A DNA stretch of 64,000 nt from UBA11612 sp964475755 (GTDB taxonomy: Bacteria; Pseudomonadota; Alphaproteobacteria; Rhodospirillales; Rhodospirillaceae), in assembly GCA_964475755.1 (NCBI GenBank), contig CAYYXR010000001.1, positions 62,001 through 126,000 on the forward strand, in the 5' to 3' direction. The notes below the pieces were generated by a model. It worked only from the letters and a program-made list of their open reading frames with translations, was not told the DNA's origin and ran no database searches. The position numbers were made by a program, and so were the translations under genes. Numbering within the stretch: position 1 is the first letter of the stretch; each line of letters opens with the position of its first letter. This document shows, piece by piece, positions 1 through 8,801 of this stretch.

Positions 1-21
1 GGCGTACATGAGCCAACGCCC

Positions 22-924
22 ATGAGCGTTGAGAAGACGGCGGACATCTTGAGCACGTTCGATGTGGTGTTCCTGGGAGAGATGCATCGCCACCCGGGCA
101 ATCACCTGGCGCAGATGCAATTGTTCAGGGCCATTCATGAACGCGCGCCGGAGACGGCCCTGTCCATGGAGCACTTCGAGCGCGACGTGCAACCGGTCGT
201 GGACAAATACCTGGCCGGAGATATCGGCGAGGCTCCATTCATTTCGGACGCACGGGCTTGGGCGAACTACCGCACGAGCTATCGGCCCTTGGTGGAATAC
301 GCGAAAGAGCACGGCCTTACCGTGATCGCCGCCAATGCGCCGGAAGACGTGGTGCGGTGCGTGGGATTGGAAGGCGCGGCTTTTTTGGAACGTATGTCTC
401 CGGATCAACGCAGATGGGTCGCGGCGATCCTGAACACGGGACCCGGAGCCTACCGCGATAAATTTATGGGATTTGTGCAAGGGGACGCGGCTCACGGCGG
501 CGATCCGGACGCCGCCAAGGAAGATGGGGAGGATGCGACGCCCCAGCCGCCCAGCGAGGGCGCAATGCGCAGCTATGCCGCGCAAGTCACTCGCGACGAC
601 ACCATGGCCGAATCCATTGCGGATTATTTAACGGCCCACCCCGGACATAAAGTGGTGCACCTGAACGGCTCCTTCCACAGCAATACATTTTTAGGAACGG
701 TGGAGCGTGTGCAGATGCGCCTGCCGGATGCAAAGATCGCCGTTGTGAGTCCGTACACAGTGAAGTCCGGCGAAGCCGCAGCATTTGACGAAGAGGATAT
801 GACGCTCGGGACCTTTCTGCTGGTGCTGCGCGAATTGCCCGAAGCTTATGCGTCGGACGAGGAAATGAGCGCGGCGATCAAACGGCAAATGGCGGCTCGG
901 GAAGAGCGGGTCTGCAAGCTCTAA
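22..924 (+). CDS. ChaN-like (DUF399) haem-uptake family protein
   Basis: The protein has the ChaN signature: GEMHRHPGNH at residues 19-28, a following SMEHFERDVQPVV segment near 48-60, a W..Y..LV segment near 80-91 and a late LNGSFHS motif near 214-220. ChaN of Campylobacter is a haem-binding lipoprotein linked to iron uptake; that role is inferred here from family only. Family members usually carry an N-terminal signal or lipobox, which is absent from this start. The frame stays open upstream to the window edge, so the true start may lie before base 1. A charged insert near residues 158-178 is low in complexity. It converges on zapE with a 3-bp gap. Confidence 0.72.
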   Translation: MSVEKTADILSTFDVVFLGEMHRHPGNHLAQMQLFRAIHERAPETALSMEHFERDVQPVVDKYLAGDIGEAPFISDARAWANYRTSYRPLVEYAKEHGLTVIAANAPEDVVRCVGLEGAAFLERMSPDQRRWVAAILNTGPGAYRDKFMGFVQGDAAHGGDPDAAKEDGEDATPQPPSEGAMRSYAAQVTRDDTMAESIADYLTAHPGHKVVHLNGSFHSNTFLGTVERVQMRLPDAKIAVVSPYTVKSGEAAAFDEEDMTLGTFLLVLRELPEAYASDEEMSAAIKRQMAAREERVCKL

Positions 925-927
925 CTG

Positions 928-2055
928 TTAAGCGATATGCCGCTGGCGGATATAATCGGCGGCCTGCATCTCGATCAGACGCGAGACCGTGCGCTGAAAT
1001 TCGAAGCCGCCCTCGCTTCCCGAATAAAGCTGATCGGGCAGCGCATCCGCTGAACAAATCAGCGCGGTTCGATGCTCATAAAGCGCATCGATCAGGGTTA
1101 CAAAGCGCCGCGCTTTGTCCTTGTTGTCCTCGTTCATGCGCGGGATGCCCTTAAGGATGACCGTGGCATATTGCGCGGCGATGGCCATGTAGTCGGCCGG
1201 GCCTAGAGGCTGGCCGCAGAGGTCGTTGAAATCGAAGCGCGCGACTTGATGCGCGGCCGCCGGCACTGGAATGCGCCGGCCTTGGACAGAGACATAATCC
1301 GGTCCGGGATCGGCATCGTCAGTTAGCCGCACCCATGCGGCCTCAAGGGCGGCGGAGGCGTTGGCGTCGAGAGGCGCATGATAAACGGCTGCGCCCACCA
1401 GCCGATCGAGGCGGTAGTCGCGCGCGGCTTCCAATTCCAAAAGATCGAGCTTTTCCTTGATCAGATTGATGAACGGCACAAACCGGTCGCGCTGCAATCC
1501 GTCCTTATACAGGTCATCCGGATGGCAGTTGGACGTGGCCACCACCACCACGCCGCGCTCGAACAGCTTCTGAAACAAACGCCCCACGATCATGGCATCG
1601 GCAATATCCCGGACCTCAATCTCATCAAGACACAGCAATGTGGTGTTGTCCGCTATGCCATCGGCCATACCGGGGATGGGGTCGCCCTCATCAGCGTACA
1701 TGGGCATTTGCCGGCGCCGGTGTACCTCGGCATGGATGTCCCGCATGAAGGCATGAAAGTGCACCCGCTCCTTGGCTTCGGTCGGCGCCGTTTCAAAGAA
1801 CAGATTCATCAGCATGGACTTGCCGCGCCCCACACCGCCGTAGAGATATAGGCCGAGCGGCGGCGACGAATCATTGCGCGCTTTTGTTAGACCGAAGCGG
1901 GCCATCCATCCCTTGGCGCCCGATTTAGGGGCGTAGGAGCGCAGCGCATGAGCAAGGCTCGCAAGCTTTTCGGCGGCCAGTTCCTGTACAGGATCAGGTG
2001 TAACGGTGCCTTGGGCGACAAGGTCGCGGTAACGTTGCAGGGGGCCTTCAGTCAT
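928..2055 (-). CDS. zapE: Cell division protein ZapE (AFG1-family ATPase)
   Basis: AFG1/ZapE family P-loop ATPase of 375 residues. Walker A GGVGRGKS is at 73-80 and Walker B LLCLDEIEV at 140-148, followed by the conserved RDIADAM segment. In E. coli ZapE associates with the Z-ring and with membrane insertion; the mitochondrial relative AFG1/LACE1 acts in respiratory complex quality control. Length and motif order match the family. Start codon ATG at 2053-2055. It lies downstream of the DHH gene on the same strand but a good terminator hairpin separates them, so it may have its own promoter. Confidence 0.92.
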   Translation of the reverse strand: MTEGPLQRYRDLVAQGTVTPDPVQELAAEKLASLAHALRSYAPKSGAKGWMARFGLTKARNDSSPPLGLYLYGGVGRGKSMLMNLFFETAPTEAKERVHFHAFMRDIHAEVHRRRQMPMYADEGDPIPGMADGIADNTTLLCLDEIEVRDIADAMIVGRLFQKLFERGVVVVATSNCHPDDLYKDGLQRDRFVPFINLIKEKLDLLELEAARDYRLDRLVGAAVYHAPLDANASAALEAAWVRLTDDADPGPDYVSVQGRRIPVPAAAHQVARFDFNDLCGQPLGPADYMAIAAQYATVILKGIPRMNEDNKDKARRFVTLIDALYEHRTALICSADALPDQLYSGSEGGFEFQRTVSRLIEMQAADYIRQRHIA

Positions 2056-2084
2056 AGCTGCGGGTCATAGCAATTCGGACGCAA

Positions 2085-2117
2085 AAAGCAAAATGCCGCC
2101 CCGGTTGGAGCGGCATT
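2085..2117 (-). terminator. Rho-independent terminator after the DHH gene
   Basis: Perfect 8-bp stem AATGCCGC (2092-2099) with GCGGCATT (2110-2117) and a 10-nt loop. Read on the minus strand it is followed by TTTTGCTTTTT. It lies 24 bases after the DHH stop codon and before zapE. Confidence 0.8.
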
Positions 2118-2140
2118 CGCCTGCATACATAGTTTGATGA

Positions 2141-3070
2141 TCAGCCGTCGCCGTTGATCTTCTCGATGAGCGCCTGCAGCGTGGCCTCCGCCTGATCGTT
2201 GGGCACCTGGCACGTGCCGGCCGCTTGGTGACCGCCGCCGCCGTATTTCAGGCAAAGCTCGCCGACGTTGGTTTTTGATGATCGGTCGAAGATCGACTTA
2301 CCAATGGCGAACACTGTGTTCTGCTTCTTGAGGCCCCACATCACGTGGATCGAAATGTTCTGATCCGGGAACAGGGCATAAATGAGGAACCGGTTGCAGG
2401 CCCAAATGGTGTCTTCATCGCGCAGATCCAGCACAACGAGATTCTTATGGGTGGTGGCACAGCGACGAATCTGTTCGCGCGCCTTGCTCTCATGCTCGAC
2501 ATACAGATCAACGCGCTCAATGACGTCGGGGAGCATAAGTATGTCTTCCACCGGCATCTCGACACATTTGTCGATGAGCTCCATCATCAGCTGATAGTTT
2601 GAGATGGTGAATTCACGGAAACGGCCCAAGCCTGTGCGCGCATCCATGATGAAGTTCATCAGATCCCAGCCCTGGGCATTCAGAACTTCGTCCTTGTTGA
2701 ACTGCGCGGCGTCGCCCTTGTCGACCGCGACCATCAGATCATCATGAATACGTGGCACCTTCGCCTTGCCACCGTAATAATCATAGACCACGCGCGCCGC
2801 GGACGGTGCCTTGGCATCAATAATGTGATTGTCCTTCTTGCCCACACGAATGGTTTCACTTTCGTGGTGGTCAAAGGCCAAATAGACCCCTTCCACGTAG
2901 GGCAGGTTGGTCGTGATATCGCGATCGGTAATCTCGATGACGCCGTCCTGCATATCCTTCGGGTGAACGAACTTGATTTCATCAATCAAGCCCAGTTCCT
3001 TGAGGACAGCGGCGCAGACGAGACCATCAAAATCACTGCGCGTGACCAGCCTGTATTTTTCTGAGGACAT
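2141..3070 (-). CDS. DHH/DHHA1-family phosphoesterase, exopolyphosphatase-like
   Basis: The DHH superfamily metal-binding motifs are visible: DFDG at 13-16, DHH at 67-69 and DKGD at 117-120. The C-terminal DHHA1 nucleotide-binding motif GGGGHQAAGTC sits at 277-287. Related proteins act as nanoRNase/pAp phosphatase, exopolyphosphatase or RecJ-like enzymes. At 309 residues with no OB domain this is not RecJ. Which substrate it uses cannot be told from sequence. A candidate promoter lies about 37 bases upstream and a strong terminator follows, so it looks monocistronic. Confidence 0.85.
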   Translation of the reverse strand: MSSEKYRLVTRSDFDGLVCAAVLKELGLIDEIKFVHPKDMQDGVIEITDRDITTNLPYVEGVYLAFDHHESETIRVGKKDNHIIDAKAPSAARVVYDYYGGKAKVPRIHDDLMVAVDKGDAAQFNKDEVLNAQGWDLMNFIMDARTGLGRFREFTISNYQLMMELIDKCVEMPVEDILMLPDVIERVDLYVEHESKAREQIRRCATTHKNLVVLDLRDEDTIWACNRFLIYALFPDQNISIHVMWGLKKQNTVFAIGKSIFDRSSKTNVGELCLKYGGGGHQAAGTCQVPNDQAEATLQALIEKINGDG

Positions 3071-3106
3071 TTAAAACTCTCCTCGACAAATGCGCATTCC
3101 GCCGAA

Positions 3107-3135
3107 AAGATAAACAGGACGGGGGTTTAACACAA
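3107..3135 (-). promoter_or_regulatory. Candidate sigma-70 promoter of the DHH gene
   Basis: Minus-strand TTGTGT (3130-3135) and TATCTT (3107-3112) separated by 17 bp, upstream of the start at 3070. Found by eye; start site untested. Confidence 0.4.
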
Positions 3136-3198
3136 CGCCCGATAAAGCTTGAAAAAATCGCCGGAATCAGCCGAGTCTCACCGGCAAAACTGGAATTT

Positions 3199-3546
3199 AT
3201 GAGTACGATGAAACTTCCACATTGCGCAAAGCGTGCGTTTCGAGCCCATGGCGCGCTCTGGCTGTCCGCCGGATTCATAGCCCTCAGCCTATCGGGATGC
3301 GGCGGCGCGCCCTATGTGGATACCCGCCGCGAAGCCGGACAGACCCAGCCCGTCGGTGCTTCGACACCGGACATGGTGGCTATTTGTTATTCCAGCCAAA
3401 GCACAACGCCGGGCGAATTACTCAGTATGGCCGAATCGGAGTGTGCAAAGACGGATCGAACCGCACGATTCAGCCACCAGGAGACCGCCTCGTGCAGCCT
3501 CATGACCCCGACACATGCCTATTTTCGTTGTATGACGAAACCTTAG
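3199..3546 (+). CDS. Small putative lipoprotein
   Basis: A 115-residue protein with a basic N-terminus, a hydrophobic segment at about 19-32 and a lipobox LSGC at 31-34, so lipidation at Cys34 is predicted. The remaining 80 residues contain further cysteines and no family I recognise. A second ATG (codon 4) is an alternative start. It is divergent from the DHH gene and converges on sdhB across a bidirectional terminator. Function unknown. Confidence 0.7.
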   Translation: MSTMKLPHCAKRAFRAHGALWLSAGFIALSLSGCGGAPYVDTRREAGQTQPVGASTPDMVAICYSSQSTTPGELLSMAESECAKTDRTARFSHQETASCSLMTPTHAYFRCMTKP

Positions 3547-3570
3547 CCGTGATCGACCGACATAGAAAAA

Positions 3571-3592
3571 GGGCCGCCCCAAGAGGCGGCCC
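3571..3592. terminator. Bidirectional terminator between lipoprotein gene and sdhB
   Basis: Perfect 8-bp stem GGGCCGCC (3571-3578) with GGCGGCCC (3585-3592), loop CCAAGA. Preceded by AAAAA and followed by TTT on the plus strand, so it can serve both converging genes and ends the sdh operon. Confidence 0.85.
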
Positions 3593-3615
3593 TTTGCATT
3601 CCAAAACTGTGAACG

Positions 3616-4404
3616 TTAACCGGCGCGCTCGACCATTTTCATCTTGATGTCGGCGATTGCCTTTGCCGGGTTCAGACCCTTCGGGCAGGTCTGTGTGCAG
3701 TTCATGATGGTGTGGCAGCGATAAAGCCGAAACGGATCTTCCAGGGCATCGAGGCGCTCGCCGGTTGCTTCATCGCGGCTGTCATTGATCCAGCGTGCGG
3801 CCTGCAAAAGGATGGCAGGGCCCAGGTAGCGGTCTCCGTTCCACCAATAGCTGGGACAGCTGGTTGTACAACAGAAACACAAAATGCATTCCCACAGCCC
3901 GTCGAGCTTTTCGCGTTCTTCCGGCGACTGCTTGCGCTCAGCATTGGCCGGCGGCTGAGTCTCTGTCTTCATCCACGGTTCAATGGTCGCGTACTGCGCA
4001 TAAATATGCGTGAGGTCGGGCACGAGATCCTTGATCACCGGCATGTGCGGCAACGGATAAACCTTCACATCGCCCTTGCAGTCTTCAATCGGCTTTAAGC
4101 ACGCCAAGGTGTTGCCGCCGTCGATGTTCATGGAGCACGAACCGCAAATACCTTCGCGACAGGACCGGCGCAATGTGAGCGACTGATCGACCTCGTCCTT
4201 AATCTTAAGAAGCGCGTCCAGCACCATGGGACCGCAGGTATCCATGTCGACGTCATAGGTGTCGATGCGCGGATTTTCGTCCGTGTCCGGATCGTAGCGG
4301 TAAATCTGGAATCGTTTGACGTTCTTCGCGCCTTCCGGCGCTGGATACGCCTTGCCCTTGGTGGGGCGGGAATTGCGGGGCAGTGAAAGCTCAACCATGT
4401 GCAA
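3616..4404 (-). CDS. sdhB: Succinate dehydrogenase iron-sulfur subunit
   Basis: Complex II iron-sulfur subunit (262 residues) that passes electrons from SdhA flavin to quinone. The [2Fe-2S] ligands are C82, C87, C90 and C102. The [4Fe-4S] set begins at C173 in CILCFCCTTSCP. The [3Fe-4S] set is in CHTIMNCTQTCP (C230, C236, C240). Last gene of the sdhC-sdhD-sdhA-sdhB operon, 36 bp after sdhA. A second in-frame ATG at codon 3 is an equally possible start. Confidence 0.97.
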   Translation of the reverse strand: MHMVELSLPRNSRPTKGKAYPAPEGAKNVKRFQIYRYDPDTDENPRIDTYDVDMDTCGPMVLDALLKIKDEVDQSLTLRRSCREGICGSCSMNIDGGNTLACLKPIEDCKGDVKVYPLPHMPVIKDLVPDLTHIYAQYATIEPWMKTETQPPANAERKQSPEEREKLDGLWECILCFCCTTSCPSYWWNGDRYLGPAILLQAARWINDSRDEATGERLDALEDPFRLYRCHTIMNCTQTCPKGLNPAKAIADIKMKMVERAG

Positions 4405-4440
4405 TCCTTTGTCTTATCGACGGCATCTCAGCGCCAGCGC

Positions 4441-6228
4441 CTAGTAAACGCGCGCCTTGGGTTTAATGTATTCGACATCGTTGGTCAGGGTGTAGGTATG
4501 GACGGGACGGTAGTCGAGTTTGACTTTCCAATCGTCACTGACCCAGGCCAGGGTGTGCTTCATCCAGTTCTCGTCGTCGCGATCCGGGAAATCTTCGTGC
4601 GCATGCGCACCGCGGCTTTCGTGACGGGCCTCGGCACCCGTGATGGTACTGAGCGCACATGCCATAAGATTTTCCAATTCGAAAGCTTCGATAAGATCGG
4701 TGTTAAAGATGAGTGAGCGGTCGGCAAGCTTGATATCCTGCAGCGACTGCGCCACCTGGTCGACCTTTTCGCAGCCTTCCTTCAATGTCTTTGAGGTTCT
4801 GAAGACAGCTGCGTCGTTTTGCATGTTCCGCTGCATTTCCCGGCGAATCTGCGCCGTGGTGAGCGAGCCTTTAGCGTTGCGCAGGCGGTCGAGGCGAGCG
4901 AGGGCTTTGTCGGCTGCATCCTTCGGAAGATCGCGATGGGTCGCGCCCTTCTTGACGGTGTCCTTGGCACGTAGCGCGGCGGCGCGTCCGAACACCACGA
5001 TATCGAGCAATGAATTGGTACCAAGACGATTGGCACCATGCACCGACACGCTGGCCGCCTCACCGATGGCCATGAGCCCCTCGACGGTCGCGTCGGGATT
5101 ACCACCCTTCGGGTTGACCACCTCGGCCATGTAGTTGGTTGGAATACCACCCATGTTGTAGTGCACGGTGGGCAGAACCGGGATCGGCTCCTTGGTCGCA
5201 TCCACGCCGGCAAATATCTTGGACGTTTCGGTGATGCCGGGCAGGCGCTGCCACAGCACTTCGGCGCCGAGATGCTCAAGATGCAGCATGATGTGATCGT
5301 TTTCGGCCCCGACGCCGCGCCCTTCGCGAATTTCCATGGTCATCGCGCGGGAGACGACGTCGCGGGACGCGAGATCCTTGGCCGTCGGCGCATAACGCTC
5401 CATGAAGCGCTCACCTTCACTGTTGGTGAGATATCCGCCTTCGCCGCGCGCACCTTCGGTAATCAGAACGCCGGCACCGTAAACCCCGGTTGGATGGAAC
5501 TGAACGAATTCCATGTCCTGCAGCGGTAAGCCCGCACGGGCCACCATGGCATTGCCGTCGCCGGTGCATGTATGTGCCGACGTACATGAGAAATACGCAC
5601 GGCCATAGCCGCCCGTGGCAAGCACTGTCTGGTGGGCTTTGAAGCGATGAATGGTTCCGGTGGCCATATCGAGGGCCACGACGCCGCGGCACGCTCCCTC
5701 GCTATCCATAATGAGATCAATAGCGAAATATTCGACGAAAAACTCGGCTTTGTACTTCAGGCTCTGTTGATAGAGCGTATGAAGAATGGCATGGCCCGTG
5801 CGATCGGCGGCGGCGCACGCGCGCTGCACCGGCGCTTCGCCGAAGTTGCGCATGTGCCCGCCGAAGGGGCGCTGATAAATCTTGCCTTCGGGTGTACGTG
5901 AAAACGGCACGCCGTAATGTTCGAGCTCCTGCACCGCCGGAATGGCCTCACGGCACATGTATTCGATGGCGTCCTGGTCGCCCAGCCAGTCCGACCCTTT
6001 CACGGTGTCATACATGTGCCAGACCCAATTGTCCTCGGCCATGTTGCCAAGCGCGGCGCCGACACCGCCTTGAGCCGCGACGGTGTGGCTGCGGGTGGGA
6101 AATACTTTGGTGATACAGGCGGTTTTCAACCCATGCTGCACCATGCCGAACGTTGCGCGCAGACCCGCGCCGCCGGCCCCGACAACAACCACATCATATT
6201 CGTGGTCGACAATATTGTATGCGGCCAT
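4441..6228 (-). CDS. sdhA: Succinate dehydrogenase flavoprotein subunit
   Basis: A 595-residue flavoprotein that oxidises succinate to fumarate. The FAD dinucleotide-binding motif GAGGAG is at 17-22 and the flavin-linked His is in RSHTVAAQGG (H48). The substrate-site segments TEGARGEGG and HGANRLGTNSLLD are present. The C-terminal half has the helical capping domain and ends in a typical KPKARVY tail. The gene ends in TAG, which shows that UAG is read as stop in this genome. Confidence 0.97.
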   Translation of the reverse strand: MAAYNIVDHEYDVVVVGAGGAGLRATFGMVQHGLKTACITKVFPTRSHTVAAQGGVGAALGNMAEDNWVWHMYDTVKGSDWLGDQDAIEYMCREAIPAVQELEHYGVPFSRTPEGKIYQRPFGGHMRNFGEAPVQRACAAADRTGHAILHTLYQQSLKYKAEFFVEYFAIDLIMDSEGACRGVVALDMATGTIHRFKAHQTVLATGGYGRAYFSCTSAHTCTGDGNAMVARAGLPLQDMEFVQFHPTGVYGAGVLITEGARGEGGYLTNSEGERFMERYAPTAKDLASRDVVSRAMTMEIREGRGVGAENDHIMLHLEHLGAEVLWQRLPGITETSKIFAGVDATKEPIPVLPTVHYNMGGIPTNYMAEVVNPKGGNPDATVEGLMAIGEAASVSVHGANRLGTNSLLDIVVFGRAAALRAKDTVKKGATHRDLPKDAADKALARLDRLRNAKGSLTTAQIRREMQRNMQNDAAVFRTSKTLKEGCEKVDQVAQSLQDIKLADRSLIFNTDLIEAFELENLMACALSTITGAEARHESRGAHAHEDFPDRDDENWMKHTLAWVSDDWKVKLDYRPVHTYTLTNDVEYIKPKARVY

Positions 6229-6233
6229 GGCGA

Positions 6234-6626
6234 TCAGACTCCAAACGCGACGATGAGGGTAGACACGATGCTGAAGGCCGCGAGGCCGTAGCAGATGAAT
6301 TTAACGAAGACGATGCTAGTCGTACGCAGCGCATGACCGCTGACGTAATCTTCAAGCACAACCTGCATGCCGAGCTGCGCGTGGTGAAATCCGACTGCCA
6401 AGAACAAGAGCAACGCCGTGGTGTTGATGGGATTGGCAAGCCAGAGCGCAAACTCTTCATAGCCCGATCCTGTTAATGCGATGACCGAGGCGACAAACCA
6501 AATCGACAGCGGAATCAAAGCCACGGCGGTGAGGCGCTGCGCCCACCAGTGATGCAATCCTTCTTTGGCCGATCCCAATCCACGAGCACGGCCCAGCGGA
6601 GAGCGAAGATTGTTTGATGCAAACAT
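6234..6626 (-). CDS. sdhD: Succinate dehydrogenase membrane anchor subunit SdhD
   Basis: A 130-residue protein with three hydrophobic helices (about 27-48, 60-78, 103-125). The motif HHWWAQRLTAVAL near the first helix and FHHAQLGMQVVLEDYV in the second supply a haem b His ligand and quinone-site residues typical of SdhD. It lies between sdhC (12 bp) and sdhA (5 bp), as expected for complex II. Confidence 0.93.
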   Translation of the reverse strand: MFASNNLRSPLGRARGLGSAKEGLHHWWAQRLTAVALIPLSIWFVASVIALTGSGYEEFALWLANPINTTALLLFLAVGFHHAQLGMQVVLEDYVSGHALRTTSIVFVKFICYGLAAFSIVSTLIVAFGV

Positions 6627-6638
6627 GTGCGCTTCCCT

Positions 6639-7031
6639 TTACGCCAACGCCAAGAACCAAGATACGGCCGTCAGAACCAACGTCGCGACAATGACGATCA
6701 CATTGCTGCGCTTGGTTTGGTATATCTCAAAATTGAGACCGACATCCCAGAACAGGTGACGGATACCGTTACAGAGGTGGAAGAATAGCGCGAACGAAAA
6801 TCCGGCCAGCAGGAGGTACCCGATGGGCGAAGTCATAAAGCCCATGAAGGTCGCGTAGGGCTCAGACCCGAAAGCGGCAGCCCCAACCCACCCGACGAGA
6901 AGGAGCATACCAATCGTCAGGCCAATGCCGGTGATGCGATGGAAAATGGAAGTCAGAGCGGCCAGCGGAAGTCTGTACACCTGCAAGTGAGGCGACAACG
7001 GCCGGGCGGCGGGTTTCGCGGCTTGTGTCAT
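6639..7031 (-). CDS. sdhC: Succinate dehydrogenase cytochrome b556 subunit SdhC
   Basis: First gene of the sdh operon. The N-terminal RPLSPHLQVYRLP segment and SIFHRITG are the classic SdhC signature with quinone-site Ser and Arg. HLCNGIRHLFWD supplies the haem-ligand His. Three membrane helices, 130 residues, normal for the family. A candidate promoter with good -35 and -10 boxes lies about 80-110 bases upstream. Confidence 0.95.
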   Translation of the reverse strand: MTQAAKPAARPLSPHLQVYRLPLAALTSIFHRITGIGLTIGMLLLVGWVGAAAFGSEPYATFMGFMTSPIGYLLLAGFSFALFFHLCNGIRHLFWDVGLNFEIYQTKRSNVIVIVATLVLTAVSWFLALA

Positions 7032-7112
7032 GGCGTGTCCAATGAACGGCTAAACCGAAGTCTTGAGAACGCGTTAGCCGGGTAAATTCCGGCGCGGCGC
7101 GGTTTCGGCACA

Positions 7113-7141
7113 GTACTACTCACCCGCCCCAGTGAAGTCAA
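7113..7141 (-). promoter_or_regulatory. Candidate sdh operon promoter
   Basis: Minus-strand TTGACT (7136-7141) and TAGTAC (7113-7118) with exactly 17 bp between them. The -35 box extends as TTGACTTCAC, as at the secA promoter, and as TTGACTTC at the ffh promoter. Confidence 0.55.
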
Positions 7142-7177
7142 CGAAGCGCACTGCATCTCGGCCTTGCGGGAACCTCG

Positions 7178-8731
7178 TTATTCCTTGGCACGCCACACGA
7201 CGGAATAGAGGTCAAAACGCCTGTTCTTAAGGTTCTGAACTGTCCCTGCATTCCGGGCTGCCTCAAGGTCATCGAGCCTGAGGTCGGCGATGGCCACCAT
7301 TTCCGTATTGGGCGTGGTGTCCGCGGCGACTCCATCCCTGGCAAAGGGAAAGTCGCAGGGCGTAAGGATGCAACTCTCCGCGTACTGGATGTCCATATTC
7401 TCAACACCGGGCAAGTTGCCGACATTCCCAGCCATGACCACATAGATCTGGTTCTCGACCGCACGCGCGGCGCCGCAGTAACGCACACGCAAATACGCCT
7501 CTCGCGTATCGGTGCAAAATGGAATGAATAGTATTTGCGCCCCCTGGTCCGTCAGGTGACGCGGCAATTCCGGGAATTCGGAGTCGTAGCAGATGAGAAC
7601 GCCGATGTTTCCGCAATCGGTCATAATAACGCTGCAGCCTTCACCGCCCTTGATGTTCCACCAGCGCCTCTCATTAGGTGTGGGGTGCAGCTTCTCTTGC
7701 GTATAAATCGCGCCGTCGCGCAGGAAGACATAAGCGACGTTGTGAATGTCGCCGTCCGGCTGCAGCGAGGGGTGAGAGCCGCCGATAATGTTGACGTTGT
7801 AGCGAATGGCGAGGTCGCTCATCATTTCCTTGAACGGCTCGGTAAATTTGGTGAGCTCCGCAATAGACTGTTCCGCATTCAATCGCTGATCGACGATGGA
7901 TAGAAGCTGTAGAGAAAAAAGTTCCGGAAACACGACAAAGTCAGCGCCGTAATCAGCCACCACATCTACAAAATATTCGACGTTGTGCCCGAACTCCTCA
8001 AAGGAACGCACTTGGCGTTGCATGTACTGAACCGCTGCAACACGCACTGTCGTTTTGGACTGGAGGCGCTCCTTCCGGTCCGCGGCCATGGCCTCGGGCG
8101 AATAACGCGGGTTGGGCCACTGCATAAGCGTTGCATACCCAAGTGAAGCACGATCAGACGGCAAGTACTCCGGGAGAACGCTGACAACCTCGAACCCATT
8201 ACGGAGTTGGAACGACAAGACCGTATCGCGAATTTTTCGCGCTTGAACACGTGCGACATATTCTTCCGGCGTGCCGACTTCCTTGATGCGCCGCGCCAAA
8301 CCCGGTAATCGGCCCGCAAAGACAATGCCCTTCAGTTTCAAGCGTTCGCACAGCGCCTTGCGCTCGTTATAGAAGCGCTGGCCGATGCGCAGCCCCCGGT
8401 ATTCGGGATCGACGGCCACTTCCATGCCATAGAGCATGTTGCCGGTGGGATCGTGGCGCGAGGCAAAGCCACCGCCGGTGACTTCCACCCAGGTGTGGGG
8501 CGCAAGCGCGATCCCATCCTCGATCCGAAATGTGGCGCAGTACCCTATGATGTCGTCGTCATACAGAGCAACGAATTGGCCTTCGGTAAAATTGGCAATC
8601 TGGCCGCGGAGCATGTCCGCCGTGTAAGACGGCATTTCGGGATAGACCCGCTTCATGAGATCGCGGATGCCCTCAATGTCCGCGACGCGGGCATTGCGGA
8701 TTGTCAGTCTCGCCTTTTCGAGAGTCGCCAT
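7178..8731 (-). CDS. GNAT acetyltransferase / carbon-nitrogen hydrolase fusion
   Basis: Two-domain protein of 517 residues. Residues about 8-205 form a GNAT acetyltransferase with the acetyl-CoA loop RGLRIGQRF at 112-120. Residues about 228-510 form a nitrilase-superfamily amidohydrolase with the catalytic triad E270 (FVVFPE), K347 (EKLHP) and C381 (VLICYDSEFPE). This fusion is known in many bacteria; its substrate is generally undefined. It is downstream of the luciferase-like and CitE-like genes on the same strand, with a 70-bp gap holding a palindrome. Confidence 0.9.
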   Translation of the reverse strand: MATLEKARLTIRNARVADIEGIRDLMKRVYPEMPSYTADMLRGQIANFTEGQFVALYDDDIIGYCATFRIEDGIALAPHTWVEVTGGGFASRHDPTGNMLYGMEVAVDPEYRGLRIGQRFYNERKALCERLKLKGIVFAGRLPGLARRIKEVGTPEEYVARVQARKIRDTVLSFQLRNGFEVVSVLPEYLPSDRASLGYATLMQWPNPRYSPEAMAADRKERLQSKTTVRVAAVQYMQRQVRSFEEFGHNVEYFVDVVADYGADFVVFPELFSLQLLSIVDQRLNAEQSIAELTKFTEPFKEMMSDLAIRYNVNIIGGSHPSLQPDGDIHNVAYVFLRDGAIYTQEKLHPTPNERRWWNIKGGEGCSVIMTDCGNIGVLICYDSEFPELPRHLTDQGAQILFIPFCTDTREAYLRVRYCGAARAVENQIYVVMAGNVGNLPGVENMDIQYAESCILTPCDFPFARDGVAADTTPNTEMVAIADLRLDDLEAARNAGTVQNLKNRRFDLYSVVWRAKE

Positions 8732-8753
8732 GTTTCACCTGTACCATTGTTGT

Positions 8754-8770
8754 CGTGCAATCATTGCACG
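8754..8770. repeat. 17-bp palindrome upstream of the GNAT/hydrolase gene
   Basis: Perfect inverted repeat CGTGCAA-TCA-TTGCACG, 22 bases upstream of the start codon at 8731, with a further GTGCAC palindrome at 8775-8780. It could be an operator or a weak hairpin; no U-tract follows, so a terminator is unlikely. Confidence 0.5.
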
Positions 8771-8801
8771 TTTGGTGCACATGAATCAAAAGTGCGCGGG
8801 A

